A stretch of 64,000 nt of DNA from Undaria pinnatifida (lineage: Eukaryota; Sar; Phaeophyceae; Laminariales; Alariaceae): the NCBI GenBank assembly GCA_012845835.1, contig JABAKD010000001.1, positions 14,043,684-14,107,683 on the forward strand. The letters are read 5' to 3'. Below the pieces are notes generated by a model, which saw nothing but the letters and a program-made list of their open reading frames with translations, did not search any database and was not told the origin of the DNA. This document shows positions 1 to 9,617 of this stretch, one piece after another; the first letter of the stretch is position 1, and each line of letters begins with the position of its first letter. The translations under genes were made by a program, and so were the position numbers.

Positions 1-176
1 TAAACCCTTGCTGCTGTTGACCAGTGAACCCTGACTGCTGTTGGCCAGCGAACCCTGGCTGTTGTTTGACCAGTGAACCCTGGCTGCTGTTGGCCAGTGA
101 ACCCTGGCTGCTGTTGACCAGCAAACCCTGGCTGCTGTTGGCCAGCAAACCCTGGCTGTTGTTGGCCAGCAACCTT
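1..176. repeat. 24-bp tandem repeat, about 7 units
   Basis: Units of the form ACCCTGGCTGCTGTTGGCC plus AG[TC][GA]A follow one another with few substitutions. One unit at about 60-84 has 25 bp. On the minus strand the unit encodes an octapeptide (GQQQPGF[AT] or LANSSQGL). Confidence 0.85.
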
Positions 177-496
177 GGCGCCATCGGAGGTCCCCATCGC
201 GATCTAGGGTTCGGTGGTGCTCCTCTTGGGGTTGTCTGTGGACCCCATCGTCCTCCGATTCCAAACGTTGACGGTAGGGAGGGAGCGGACATCTGATTGT
301 ACCCGCCTCCCGTTCCTACAGGGTTTGCCAGTCCTGCTGCCCCTTGTCCTGCACCACCCTGTGGACCCCATCCAACCTGGCCGCCCTGTGGTGGGCCTCC
401 AGCCTGGCCGCTCTGTGACGGGCCTCCCTGTGGTGGGCCTCCCCTCGGGTAAGGTGCACCAAAAGGTCCCTAAAAAGGTCCCCCTCTTCCTGCCAT
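1..496 (-). CDS. Partial Gly/Pro/Gln-rich low-complexity frame, off the left edge
   Basis: I do not recognise this gene. Reading the minus strand from an ATG at 496, the peptide starts MAGRGGPF. It meets one TAG at about 471-473, then stays open in the same frame to the window edge, more than 150 codons. The open part is rich in GGPPQGG and WGP motifs, followed by an array of an LANSSQG or FAGQQQPG octapeptide encoded by a 24-bp DNA repeat. The repeat contains a 25-bp unit, which switches the reading from LANSSQG to GQQQPGF. Composition resembles the disordered region of a gag or an RNA-binding protein, but no domain is visible. The TAG lies inside a short duplication (GGACCTTT occurs twice), so it may be a simple mutation. 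The frame could also be non-coding. Confidence 0.3.
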
Positions 497-944
497 GATA
501 TTTCGTCCAATCACTCCTCCCCCCCTCCCCGGGACGCCGCCCGTTTCCCTTTGACGAAGTATAAACAGTGGCTTGGGACAAGGTGGGTGGAAAAAAGGGG
601 TGGTGAAAGGTGTCGAGTATATGTATATTGACCTTCCTGGTTTGTTGAAAGTTGTCCCTTTATCATAATATGCATGCAACCCTTCGAAAGCTCGAGTCTT
701 CAAGAACAGAGTAACGTATGGAATCCCTTAGGTATCTAAGACATATCAATCTATTTGTAGGCATTAGCTATATCTGTCATTGTTGTACATCCTTCATGCA
801 CATTATCTGAACGAATTTGGAACAGCAGAATCCATCATTTTGTAAACATCTATCGAGGTATAAGCGTCCTTACGTAACACAACAATCAATCGATAAAGTT
901 TCAAGGTCTACACATATTCATGCATAGCTATTAGTAGTAAATTA
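497..944. other. No gene seen
   Basis: AT-richer sequence without a supported reading frame. A TATA-like stretch (TATATGTATAT) lies near 618-628 and would be about 120 bp upstream of the minus-strand ATG at 496. That spacing is compatible with a promoter but is no proof. Confidence 0.4.
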
Positions 945-1277
945 CTACGCGCCTTGAAAGGACTTGTATAGTAGCTCTCCATGTAGCTCCACTGTATGCA
1001 GTAGTTCCCATGTCGGGTATAGCTCCACTGACATGTGAAATTTTGATTTGTTTCCATTAATTAATATTAATGCATTCTTCACAATCCTTAAAATTCCAAC
1101 GTACTTATCAAGCTTCCCCTCCATTAATGCATTATTTACAATTCTCAAGATTCCAACGTACTTGTCAAGCTTCCCCACTTCCCATTCCAATATGGTAATG
1201 TTCCTAAACCATGTTTCCAATTCCGGTAAGTTCTTAGCATGACAAAGAGAAGCTATAGAAAGGCCTACATTCCCCAT
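945..1277 (-). CDS. Hypothetical small ORF with an in-frame duplicated 19-residue motif
   Basis: An ATG at 1277 opens a 110-codon minus-strand frame. It contains EGKLDKYVGILRIVKNALI and a close second copy directly beside it, encoded by a 57-bp tandem duplication at about 1070-1185. The duplication is a multiple of three and both copies are readable, with mostly conservative differences (N/K, M/I), which mildly favours past coding. The motif is leucine/isoleucine-rich and amphipathic, but I cannot place it in a family. No promoter or neighbour supports expression. Confidence 0.22.
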   Translation of the reverse strand: MGNVGLSIASLCHAKNLPELETWFRNITILEWEVGKLDKYVGILRIVNNALMEGKLDKYVGILRIVKNALILINGNKSKFHMSVELYPTWELLHTVELHGELLYKSFQGA

Positions 1278-2920
1278 ACAAAATTAAAAACCAGAACCAG
1301 TTTGCAGTATCACTACTCTTGAAACACCTGTGAGAACGACCTTGCAGTGCCTATACAACCTGCGAAGACACAAAATCTCCATCACAAAGGCCAAAACCAA
1401 ATTGCCTGCAAAAAAAAAACTTGTCTTTTGGTCGTCTCACAGTATGCAACAAGTGTAGATCAACTAACAGACCCGAACTCATTTTCAACCCGTATGATGA
1501 ACGCAAGCACATCCCTACAGTGACTTATCACGTATGAACTTACTCGTCATCGGCACTGATGATAATCCCTTCCCGACGTCCTATCGGTCTCGTATTCTTT
1601 AATCTACTTCCTACATTTTATAAAACTTAGTCAGCCCTTGTTATATTTTTCCAGAATAACCCAGCCCGTAGATTACGATTTCGCGTAGTATAAATACCAA
1701 CTTGTGTACTATTCTATACGAGGTACGATAAACAACACCAACCTGTATACTATTCTTCCGTACAGCAATTGCTAATCCTCCAGACCAATCGATTTCTCGT
1801 GCTATACAAGGTGCAACGAACAAGTAACCCCAATAATAACGTATACATATAATACTCTATACTCACAACCGTACACTGTTTTGACCACATAGTCTATACA
1901 GCAGTAGTAGGTATATGTATGAGCAAATGATGTATAATATTTTTATTACTACATAATTTTACTGGCTCAACAGTCCATGTTACTCCCTTCTCACCATCCT
2001 GCCTACATAAATACCCCCCCAACTTGCATGTAAGCAAGGCTTACTAGCAAGCAGGGATGCATGTATGTCTTTTCCAGTTCAAAATTTGAAAAAATTGGTT
2101 TACGGATATTGTCAAAATTGAAATACACTCCAGTTGTGAGATCGCATTGTACCAGTTGTGAGATCGCATTGTACCATCGCTTGCTGTATGCATCCGTTAT
2201 CGATTGAGTACGTACTGATACCCAAACAAACAAGAAATATTTTTTCAGGCAAAATCAGGTATACCCGGTCAGTTTGGTGTCAAAACTGGTGCAGCACATT
2301 AAAAAACAAGAGCATATCACAAACGACATACAGAACATATGATACGCACGTATACAGCACGATGACATACATACCTGGTACCACAATGCAGAAGTACTCG
2401 TCGTAATAGTAAGTATGAGCACGAAAGCAAAAAAATGCATGATTTGCGGAACAATTTATATCATTGATGCATACGTACCAACGTTTCGTCTGCATCGCAT
2501 ACAAAAAAAAACAGTGAATCAAAGCGGGGAGAATCTCGTTTGCTATCTGTATGTACTGCTGTGCGTAGCATAGACTGCGTGACTCTTCATTATGTATAAA
2601 CTATCAAGCGTCTCATTCCTCGCCTCGGCTATCTAGAGATCGCGACCACCGATTCTCATCACTCATGCGGCCTGCTGTACTGCTGCTTCTATTTCTGCGG
2701 TGTCTGCCTGTGGTTATCCTGCAGCGTGTGGGGTTCGTGATACTGTTGAATCAAGCTGCTTCAATCGAGATTTTCAACATGATAAAGTAGAGTTGAACTG
2801 CCATGGAACGTTCTTCATGAAGCTGTAAAATCCATTCATACTTCTACCTGCGCATTTACGACTGTCCTTCTACCTGTCAAGCGAGACTATCAACCCACAC
2901 GGATCCCAGCTGAAGCCCCA
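1278..2920. other. No gene seen; one 22-bp perfect tandem duplication
   Basis: Anonymous AT-leaning sequence. The only structure I see is a 22-bp unit (CCAGTTGTGAGATCGCATTG plus TA) present twice head to tail at 2130-2173. Short frames here overlap each other on both strands and show no domain. Confidence 0.5.
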
Positions 2921-3358
2921 TGTAACGAACGGATGAAGAGCAATTTTAGTCACACGCACCCGAGTCTCCAACCCCTTGTCCCAACTCTCTCACCGCTTCT
3001 AGTTCGTTTCCTCCGTGTTTACCTTCAGGCTGATTCCTCCCGTCTGCTTGTTGCAACAGCTGCCTGCAAACACCAGTCTCGTCTCACGCAGTCCTCTTCC
3101 TAGCGCTCGTACAATATAGCAGATCTCCGGATGAAACCTCCAACAATGCCTCACGGTAACGATCGCTGTACTCAAGCTCGGTTCGCAGTCACTCACGCGC
3201 ATGTCAGATCAAGTTCAGGTTCCTTTTTCCCTCGTTTGGGTTTGTGTGTTTTTGGACTGAGGCCGTGAGCGGCACGCTTTCTAGACTGATCGGTGTTATA
3301 CAGACTTGGGCAGCATTCCGCCACGGGGTTTCATGTTACGTCATGTCAATCCGCCGCA
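2921..3358 (+). repeat. Left LTR-like terminal repeat (438 bp)
   Basis: Begins TGTAACGAAC and ends CCGCCGCA, giving the TG...CA termini of an LTR. Its reverse complement is present at 9618-10056 at roughly 90-95% identity by eye. The adjoining sequence is already protease coding sequence instead of a primer-binding site and gag, so material was lost at this junction. Confidence 0.85.
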
Positions 3359-4111
3359 GCATTTGTACCGGTCGATCAAATCTTCCGTGTGAAGTTCAGG
3401 GTGGTGAAAGGACTTCCGTATGCGATGGTGCTTGGAGCCGCGTTCATGAAGGACAATCGAAGTATCATCAGCTTCGATGGTGAGGAGGGTTTCCGGCCGA
3501 CACCATCCTCAGCGTGGGTACCATTCGCCTCGAAGGAGGTCGGAGAGGCCGCGGCAGGAGCGATGTGTGCCGAATGGGACCACTATTGCGCGGTGAAACC
3601 GTCAACGGACGAGCAAGAACCGGAAGAATTGGAGGGACCGAAGATCCCGGCGGGGATTATGGAGTTAGGAAACTCTGTTTGGGAGGACGAAGGCACTATG
3701 CACTGGAAACTACGCATTGCGAGAGACGTAGAGGTTCCAGGTGGTACCAGTATCCAGGTAGACGCTTTTGTCAAAGGCCCTCAGCCTCAAGTACAGCAGC
3801 TCATAGTGGTAGAGCCAACTAACAGCTATGATCTTGAACTAGGAGTGGATCTAGGAGTGCCAAGGGGGGCACAGTTGTGGTTCCCGGGTATACCACTTCA
3901 AGGTAAGTTGTCGAATGTTACCCAGGATAATGTGAAGATCCAGGGGGGGCTGGTGATTGCCACGGTTTTTGCTGTTAACAAATACGATCGGGAACGCATG
4001 AAGTCACTCTTGAACCCGGTGTCGGAGAAACCGACAAGCCCCCAAAACGGACGACGGGATAAAAAAGAAAGACAAAGGGAGACCACCGGAGCAATGCAAC
4101 AAAGGGGGTGA
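3359..4111 (+). pseudogene. pol: Retropepsin C-terminal part and linker of gypsy pol (5'-truncated)
   Basis: This frame is open from within the left terminal repeat to a TGA at 4109-4111. Just after the repeat it reads a hydrophobic stretch, then GLPYAMVLGAAFMKDN. That matches the second half of a retropepsin (the strand-flap region ending in a ydvILGxxFL-like motif). The DTGA-type catalytic motif is missing because it would lie upstream of the junction. About 200 linker residues of unknown function follow, ending in a basic tail (RRDKKERQRE). The next part of pol is in another frame. The apparent start is only a GTG inside the repeat, so it is not a true start. Confidence 0.6.
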
Positions 4112-4142
4112 AATCGCAGAGATTACGAGCGAAGCCCCCAAG

Positions 4143-6020
4143 GTGGACCTGGGAGAGGCCAACTTCGGACAGCTCAGTCCGCGCGAAAAGGACACATTGA
4201 TGGGCATTCTCAACGAGTACATCGACGTGTTCGCGGTCAACCCCAAGAGCGTACCAGCATGCAAAGGAGTGCCCATGCGACTGGAGCTCAAAGATTCCAA
4301 CGTCAAGCCATACGTGGCGCCCATTCGACACTACAGCCCAGAACAGCGCGAGATGATTCAGACTGAGGTGGTGAAGCTCCTGAAGAATGGATCCATTCGG
4401 GAATCAACTTCCGAGTGGGCCGCCAATTGTTCGACGGTTCGCATGAAAGATGGGACAGTGCGGGTTGTACAGGATTTTCGAGGTATCAATGCGCTTTTCA
4501 AAGCACAGAGTGGTGGACTCGGAGACTTGCAGCATATTATGGATGAGATGGAAGGGTCAAAGTATTTCTCTAGCATCGATTAAGCTTCAGGATTCTTACA
4601 GCTCGAGATCCATGAGGATGATCGACACCTGACGGCAATTCGAGACGCTGACGGGAAGCTGTACGAATACGTTCGCTGCGGCTTCAGGTTGAAGACAGTA
4701 CCTTCGGCGTTTGCCAACTACGGTGGAGGGCGATTGTTAACCGTCAAGGATAGAGGAATCAAGAACTGGTTGGACGACATCGCCATTCCATCGAAAACCC
4801 TTGAAGGTCAATGGGTACGGCTGCGAGAAACGTTAGAGTGTCTAAGGCAAGGACGTTTAACCGTAAATCTTCAAAAATCGCATTTCTGTCAGTCGGTCAT
4901 GTAGTTCGTCGGCATGATCGTGGATAGACTTGGTACCAGGCCAGCCCCGAGCAAGATCGATGCTATCACGCAGCTGTCCAGGCCGAACACGGTGGACGAA
5001 GTGCGAGTGTTGCTGGGCATGACAGGATACTTACGACAGTTCGTACCCCAGTATAGCACAGTGGTGGCGCCCATTTCCGACTTGCTGAGAGATCCAACGT
5101 TCAGAACCAAGAGAGCGAAGAAATAGAAAGTCCCATGGGGAGAAGAGCAAAACAAAGCTTTTGATCGCATGGAGTTCGTCGTCATGATCGTGGATCCACT
5201 TGGTACCAGGCCAGCCCCGAGCAAGATCGATGCTATCACGCAGCTGTCCAGGCCGAACACGGTGGAGGAAGTGCGAGTGTTGCTGGGCATGACAGGATAC
5301 TTACGACAGTTCGTACCCCAGTATAGCACAGTGGTGGCGCCCATTTCCGACTTGCTGAGAGATCCAACGTTCAGAACCAAGAGAGCGAAGAAATAGAAAG
5401 TCCCATGGGTAGAAGAGCAGAACAAAGCTTTTAATACGCTTATCGATGCTTTGACGTCACCTCCAATCCTAGCCCTGCCGGTGTGGACAGAACCGTTCTC
5501 GCTGTCCACCGATGCCAGTGAGATAGGAGCAGGAGCGGTGCTAACACAATGCATCGAAGGAGTGGAAAAGGTGATCGCGTATGGCAGCAAAAGGTGGTCG
5601 AGAGGAGACCCCAAAAGGTCAGCAACGGACCGTGAATGCATGGCGGTCATGTGGGCAGTGAGCAAATTCCAACCCTGTCTTTGGGGACGGCCGTTCGCGC
5701 TCATCACGGACTGTTCGGCTTTGACTTGGCTTTTCAAAAGCCAATCTCTCACACCGAAATACCACCGCTGGGCTCTGAGGTTGATGGAGCACGACATAAC
5801 CTTGAAGTGGAGGCCGGGGACACAGCATCAGCTCCCAGACGCCATGTCGCGGTTACCGAACAAGGGCATCGTAATCGAAGATTTCGACGACTCTTTTCCA
5901 GGAGACGAGTCGTTGCCAAACGTTTACAAAGGGCCACAGGGGCCAGTGCTTGACGGCGTACACCTCGAAACCTTAGGAGTAGAAGATGTGGACGGATCTA
6001 GTACTCAAAGTCTTACAGTT
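4143..6020 (+). pseudogene. pol: Reverse transcriptase and RNase H of gypsy pol, interrupted by stops
   Basis: One frame carries the whole RT and RNase H. The fingers region includes IRHYSPEQREMI, KDGTVRVVQDFRGIN and YFSSID. The catalytic palm box reads NWLDDIAIPSK (variant of the usual YxDD), and the thumb reads LLGMTGYLRQFVP. RNase H follows with FSLSTDASEIGAGAVL, ATDRECMAVMWAV, ALITDCSALTWL and DAMSRLP, which carry the expected acidic residues. In-frame stops are TAA at 4581 and TAG at 4902, 5124 and 5394. The last two are the same site in two copies of a 270-bp duplication. Near the T6 run at about 6015-6025 the frame must shift to continue into the methyltransferase, so a one-base indel there is likely. 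The frame has no real ATG start, which is normal for a polyprotein. Confidence 0.9.
4904..5443 (+). repeat. 270-bp in-frame tandem duplication inside the RT thumb/connection
   Basis: Two units (4904-5173 and 5174-5443, offset exactly 270 bp) differ at few sites. The unit encodes the MIVDxLGTRPAPSK to KVPW region. At the upstream boundary, copy 1 has TAG where copy 2 has GAG. Both copies share the later TAG, so that stop predates the duplication. A duplicated RT thumb is not expected to be functional. Confidence 0.9.
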
Positions 6021-6897
6021 TTTTACAGCTGTCGCACTCACACCCGCAGACCCATCAGAGGCAGATACTCAACAGGCCGAGCTTGTCATCGCACCGGAGC
6101 TTCCAGTGGTGGTGATGCTCGACTGTGGGGGGGGAGGCAGCATTCTTGCATCAGAGGGGTTGCTGACGGTCAGAGGAGCAGTAGACCAGGACTGGAGAGC
6201 ACTGGAATGCATCAGAGCAAACGGACTGGACAAAGGTGCGAAGCTACTTAGGGTGACAACAGGGTCGCAGGAATGCCTAACCATGTTGAGAGAGGTGAAA
6301 CCAGACGTGGTGGTCGGTGACGCCTGCAGGAGGTTTGAAGGGATACGAGAGAAGGAGGGAATATCCGGAGCGAGTAGCCTAGCCCAAGCTGCCATCGCTT
6401 CAGACGCACGAGTTTTCATACTCGAATGTTTGGGCAACCCTCTGCGAACGACGGAATGGAACGACGAGATTCTCCCCGCTTTGGAACGAGAGTCATACAT
6501 CGTAGACAAAGCGGAGATACTAGCGAGCCAAGTAGGGATTCCGTGGAGGAGGAAACGGACATTCGTGGTAGGAATCAAGGGAGGCCTTGCCACAAAAGGG
6601 AAGTTCGCCGTTTGGAAGCGGAGGTTGGAGAAGGTAAAGCAACCAGTTCAGGAATTAGGGGAATTTCTGGGACGAAGAGGCGCATACTTCCTAAAGAGAG
6701 GTAACGGAGAGCGAGCGATTTACTCGTTCAACGAACCCATCATCTCTTTCAACCGTGCTCACATCATGGGGGAAAAGCCAACCGAAGGGTATATCGCACA
6801 CCCAGCGGATGCGGCACGCCTTGAAGAAGCCGAAGAGTTGCACTTCAACGACTACGCCAAAATCACCACAGGGCAAGAGCACAACGTGATCCCGTAA
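5986..6897 (+). CDS. C5-cytosine DNA methyltransferase domain embedded in gypsy pol
   Basis: The family transfers a methyl group from S-adenosylmethionine to carbon 5 of cytosine in DNA. Numbering from the ATG at 5986, motif I reads LDCGGGG (45-51), motif II-like GAVDQDWRALECIRAN (64-79), and the catalytic motif IV position VVVGDACRRF (108-117) with Cys114. The motif VI position reads FILECLG (144-150) with Glu147, motif VIII VGIPWRRKR (183-191), and a motif IX-like segment follows near 251-275. The order and spacing fit Dnmt-type enzymes, but motif IV lacks the usual Pro before Cys and motif VI has ECL instead of ENV. The TAA at 6895 precedes an in-frame continuation (SAAANVIADFTSPP) that could be motif X, so the domain probably runs into the next frame. 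The ATG is probably not a real start, since RNase H continues into this frame through a frameshift. Activity is doubtful for this copy. Confidence 0.85.
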   Translation: MWTDLVLKVLQFFTAVALTPADPSEADTQQAELVIAPELPVVVMLDCGGGGSILASEGLLTVRGAVDQDWRALECIRANGLDKGAKLLRVTTGSQECLTMLREVKPDVVVGDACRRFEGIREKEGISGASSLAQAAIASDARVFILECLGNPLRTTEWNDEILPALERESYIVDKAEILASQVGIPWRRKRTFVVGIKGGLATKGKFAVWKRRLEKVKQPVQELGEFLGRRGAYFLKRGNGERAIYSFNEPIISFNRAHIMGEKPTEGYIAHPADAARLEEAEELHFNDYAKITTGQEHNVIP

Positions 6898-6951
6898 AGG
6901 GCTAGCAAAAGCGCAGCGGCAAACGTCATCGCAGATTTCACGTCTCCTCCA

Positions 6952-8190
6952 ATGCTACGAGCAGTATTAGTTGAACTAGCTGTTCAAGGCTTACTGGGAA
7001 AACCGGTACCAGAGGTCGCGGAACTAGAAGGGTTGGCCTGCATGGTGTTTGAAGATTACCTCGCAGCATCAAAAGCCTTTGAGGTGACAAGAGCGGTCAC
7101 GAGATCGCAGGCAAATGCCACTTCCCAGGAACCGGAGGTTGTCTGGGAGACAGAACCGCCGTTACCTGAGGAGGACGAGATGGAGAATGCAAAGGCGCAG
7201 ACGGTCACTACTACTGAACTACCAGTGGAAGTTCATCGCCCACGCAAACGCAGGGTACAGAGAGAGCCCATCCCGAGACCGAAACGACAACGTGATCCGT
7301 TGGAAAAATCACCAAAGGACACCAGCAGCCGTTCAAGCAGATCAGGGAAAGAGGCCAAGGGACCCCAGCGGTCAGAGCCATCCATGTTGGAAAGGGTGCC
7401 AGCTATTCTCCAGGACTTGCCACAGCTGATGCAGAGGCAGTGCGAAGATATGGTACTTGGCAAGATTCGGAAAGAACTCCAGGAAGCGGGAAACCGAGGA
7501 TCAGGAGGTGGCGAATATGTGATGGATGATAACGGCCTCTTGTGGATGGCACCTCGGGGAAAGATCCCACGACTTGCAGTTCCCCGATCTCTCGTTCCAA
7601 GGATTATGGCGCTGGCGCACAGCACCTATGGGCATCCGGGGACAGCGAGAACTACAGCCTTGATTAGTCATCGGTACTGCTGGCCCACCCTCATCAAGGA
7701 CGTTAGAGACTACGTCCTCTCGTGTGGGTGCAGACGTCGCAAGCGATCAGCGAGTCAACGGGTTGCCATGCTACTGTCGAGGTTTCTACGACCCGGGGAA
7801 GTACTCCAAGTCGACATCCAGGACATGAGGGTGAAGTCAGACGCAGGCAACAAAGTTCTACTGGTAGCAGTTGACAAAGCCAGCAAGTTCTTGTTCGCCT
7901 TTCCACTCCCTACGAAAGAAGCAATCGGAGTAGCGAGGAAACTGCTCGAAGTGATGCTTACTTTTGGGCTCCCGCTGTATGTTCGCAGTGATCCGGGATC
8001 CGAGTTCACGGCAGAGGTGGTGCATAACTTTTGTAAGTGGTTGAACGTGACCATCGCCTATGGGCCTGCCGATCATCCACGTGCACAGGGGACGGTGGAG
8101 AAACTGGGGGGGTGGCTACACGAAGCACTAGGAGAACTGTGCAAGACCTGGCCTCGCAGATGGGACGAATACGTACAATCGGCACTGTAG
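6952..8190 (+). CDS. pol: Integrase (zinc-binding and DDE core) of the gypsy element
   Basis: Inserts element cDNA into host DNA. Residues 1-190 from the ATG at 6952 form a linker that includes a basic, NLS-like stretch (RPRKRRVQREPIPRPKRQR, 96-114). The zinc-binding module is H223-x4-H228 with C258-x-C260; CxxC is usual, so one residue is missing. The catalytic triad is D288 (LQVDIQD), D347 (YVRSDPGSEF) and E383 (AQGTVEK), with 35 residues between the last two, as in retroviral-type integrases. The reading frame is continuous with the methyltransferase apart from the TAA at 6895. It ends at a TAG (8188) where the alignment expects the protein to continue, so the stop is probably a mutation (for instance of TGG). 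Confidence 0.93.
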   Translation: MLRAVLVELAVQGLLGKPVPEVAELEGLACMVFEDYLAASKAFEVTRAVTRSQANATSQEPEVVWETEPPLPEEDEMENAKAQTVTTTELPVEVHRPRKRRVQREPIPRPKRQRDPLEKSPKDTSSRSSRSGKEAKGPQRSEPSMLERVPAILQDLPQLMQRQCEDMVLGKIRKELQEAGNRGSGGGEYVMDDNGLLWMAPRGKIPRLAVPRSLVPRIMALAHSTYGHPGTARTTALISHRYCWPTLIKDVRDYVLSCGCRRRKRSASQRVAMLLSRFLRPGEVLQVDIQDMRVKSDAGNKVLLVAVDKASKFLFAFPLPTKEAIGVARKLLEVMLTFGLPLYVRSDPGSEFTAEVVHNFCKWLNVTIAYGPADHPRAQGTVEKLGGWLHEALGELCKTWPRRWDEYVQSAL

Positions 8191-9394
8191 ATCCATCGTA
8201 CCACGCCGGACCTGCGCCTACCGGGGAAGCCAACTCCCTTCCGTCTTTTCTTTCGGTCGTGATGCACGCACGCAACTTGATGGTACGCACCCCGAGATAG
8301 ATGGTGGTGATTTCAGAGGCGGGATGCACAGTTACGTGGCCGACAAACGTCGAGCGTACAAGGAGGTACGGGATGTACGGATGGCTCTATCGAAAAGACA
8401 TGAAGACAGGCAGAAAAGTCGTGAGAGTCGGAATGCTGAAATCGGTCGGACCTCGGTGGGAACCCGTGTTGTTGTCGGAGATAAGGTGCTGGTGAAGGAG
8501 GCGGAGTCTGTAATGGAAAGAGAAGGGATACATCATAAACTAGCCCACGAACACTGGACCGGACCTTGGGAGGTGACTGAAGTTGTCTTACCAGGACTCA
8601 GCTACATCGTCACGATGAATGGGCGAGGGATTCGCCAAAGACGGGCGTCAGCATCGAATATCAAGATGTTCCACTTACGTCCGGGCGACCTCCGCCACGA
8701 CGTCGAAGACGAATTTGCTCACCTGGCATGGGGAGTTGACTTCGGACTGGCGGAGCCGTCGATTGTAGCGTCGCCTATGTATACCCTAATAGACAGAAAG
8801 GCTGTGATGGGTCAAGGCAACGCTTGGAAGTGGCGATACAAGGGACGATTCGTGGATGGCACAGAGTCGCAGTGGCTGTCCGAAGAGGAGGCACGAGACA
8901 GCTTCACCCCTTTACAGCTGGACGTTTTCCATGCGCTGTGGGAAACGTATCACGGAGCGGGGTGCCGGGCAAGACCAACTTCGACGCTAACGCGGAAGGA
9001 AGGAGATGGGATCGACCGCGAACAAGCGTTGAAACAACACCCCATGGGGACCATGATCTGGAGGGAATTCGCGGACGCTGAAGGAAATAAGAAGCGTCAC
9101 CTCTCAAAAGTCTTCGACTACAAGTCACCGTACTGGCGGGTTCGGTACGCAGACGGAGATTGGGAGGAGCTCAACGAACGTGAAATCCTGAAAGGTAGGA
9201 GGACCGGAAAATCGCAATCCGGTTCCCAGAAAACGTGGAACGTGAAGTGGATGCGGATGGAGAAAGGGAGAAGACGTTGGCCGAAGATCGACCAGCGAGG
9301 CGGATCAAGGCCTCGGCCTACCCGGGTTAATGGGAAAAGCCGGGAAGTGGTGGATAAGAGGCTTTCAGCTGGTGCGCTTGATGAGAAATACTAG
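8191..9394 (+). CDS. pol: Integrase C-terminus with chromo-like and Tudor-like modules
   Basis: After the TAG at 8188 and a frame change near 8240, the frame continues from an internal ATG at 8324. Residues 50-118 (VGDKVLVKEA, WTGPWEVTEV, SNIKMFHLRP) match the SH3-like DNA-binding end of gypsy integrases. Residues 151-208 (YTLIDRKA, WKWRYKGR, SQWLSEEEA, LDVFHALWE) follow the spacing of a chromodomain. Residues 241-290 (IWREFADAEG, YWRVRYADGDWEEL) resemble a Tudor/agenet-like fold, in which the YxDGDxEEL signature is common. In other chromoviruses such modules steer integration to marked chromatin, so that is the likely role here. The tail is basic and of low complexity. The module assignments are by motif only. 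Confidence 0.7.
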
Positions 9395-9617
9395 CAAGTC
9401 CAGCAGTACCGATCTGGGACCTAGTGCGAAAAATGCGCGAGGCCCAGGGTCCCTACCCCCTGAGAGACGCCTATCCATGAAAATGTTAGACGCCACTCAT
9501 TCGAGCCTTAGGGTAATCGAAACACGACTAAGTGTGGGAGAAGGCCCTCACTCTTACTCTAGTGTATCCGCAGCCCGGTTAGCACGGTATTCCTGAGAAG
9601 CCGCGCTGTGGAGGTGT

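Noticed and set aside
4889-5797. 302-codon minus-strand frame
   Set aside because: Antisense shadow of the gypsy RT/RNase H, and it repeats because of the 270-bp duplication.
4581-8190. TAA/TAG reassigned to Gln, which would make gypsy pol continuous
   Set aside because: TAG at 4902 corresponds to GAG in the duplicate, TAG at 8188 sits where Trp is plausible, and two frameshifts remain. Mutational decay explains this better.
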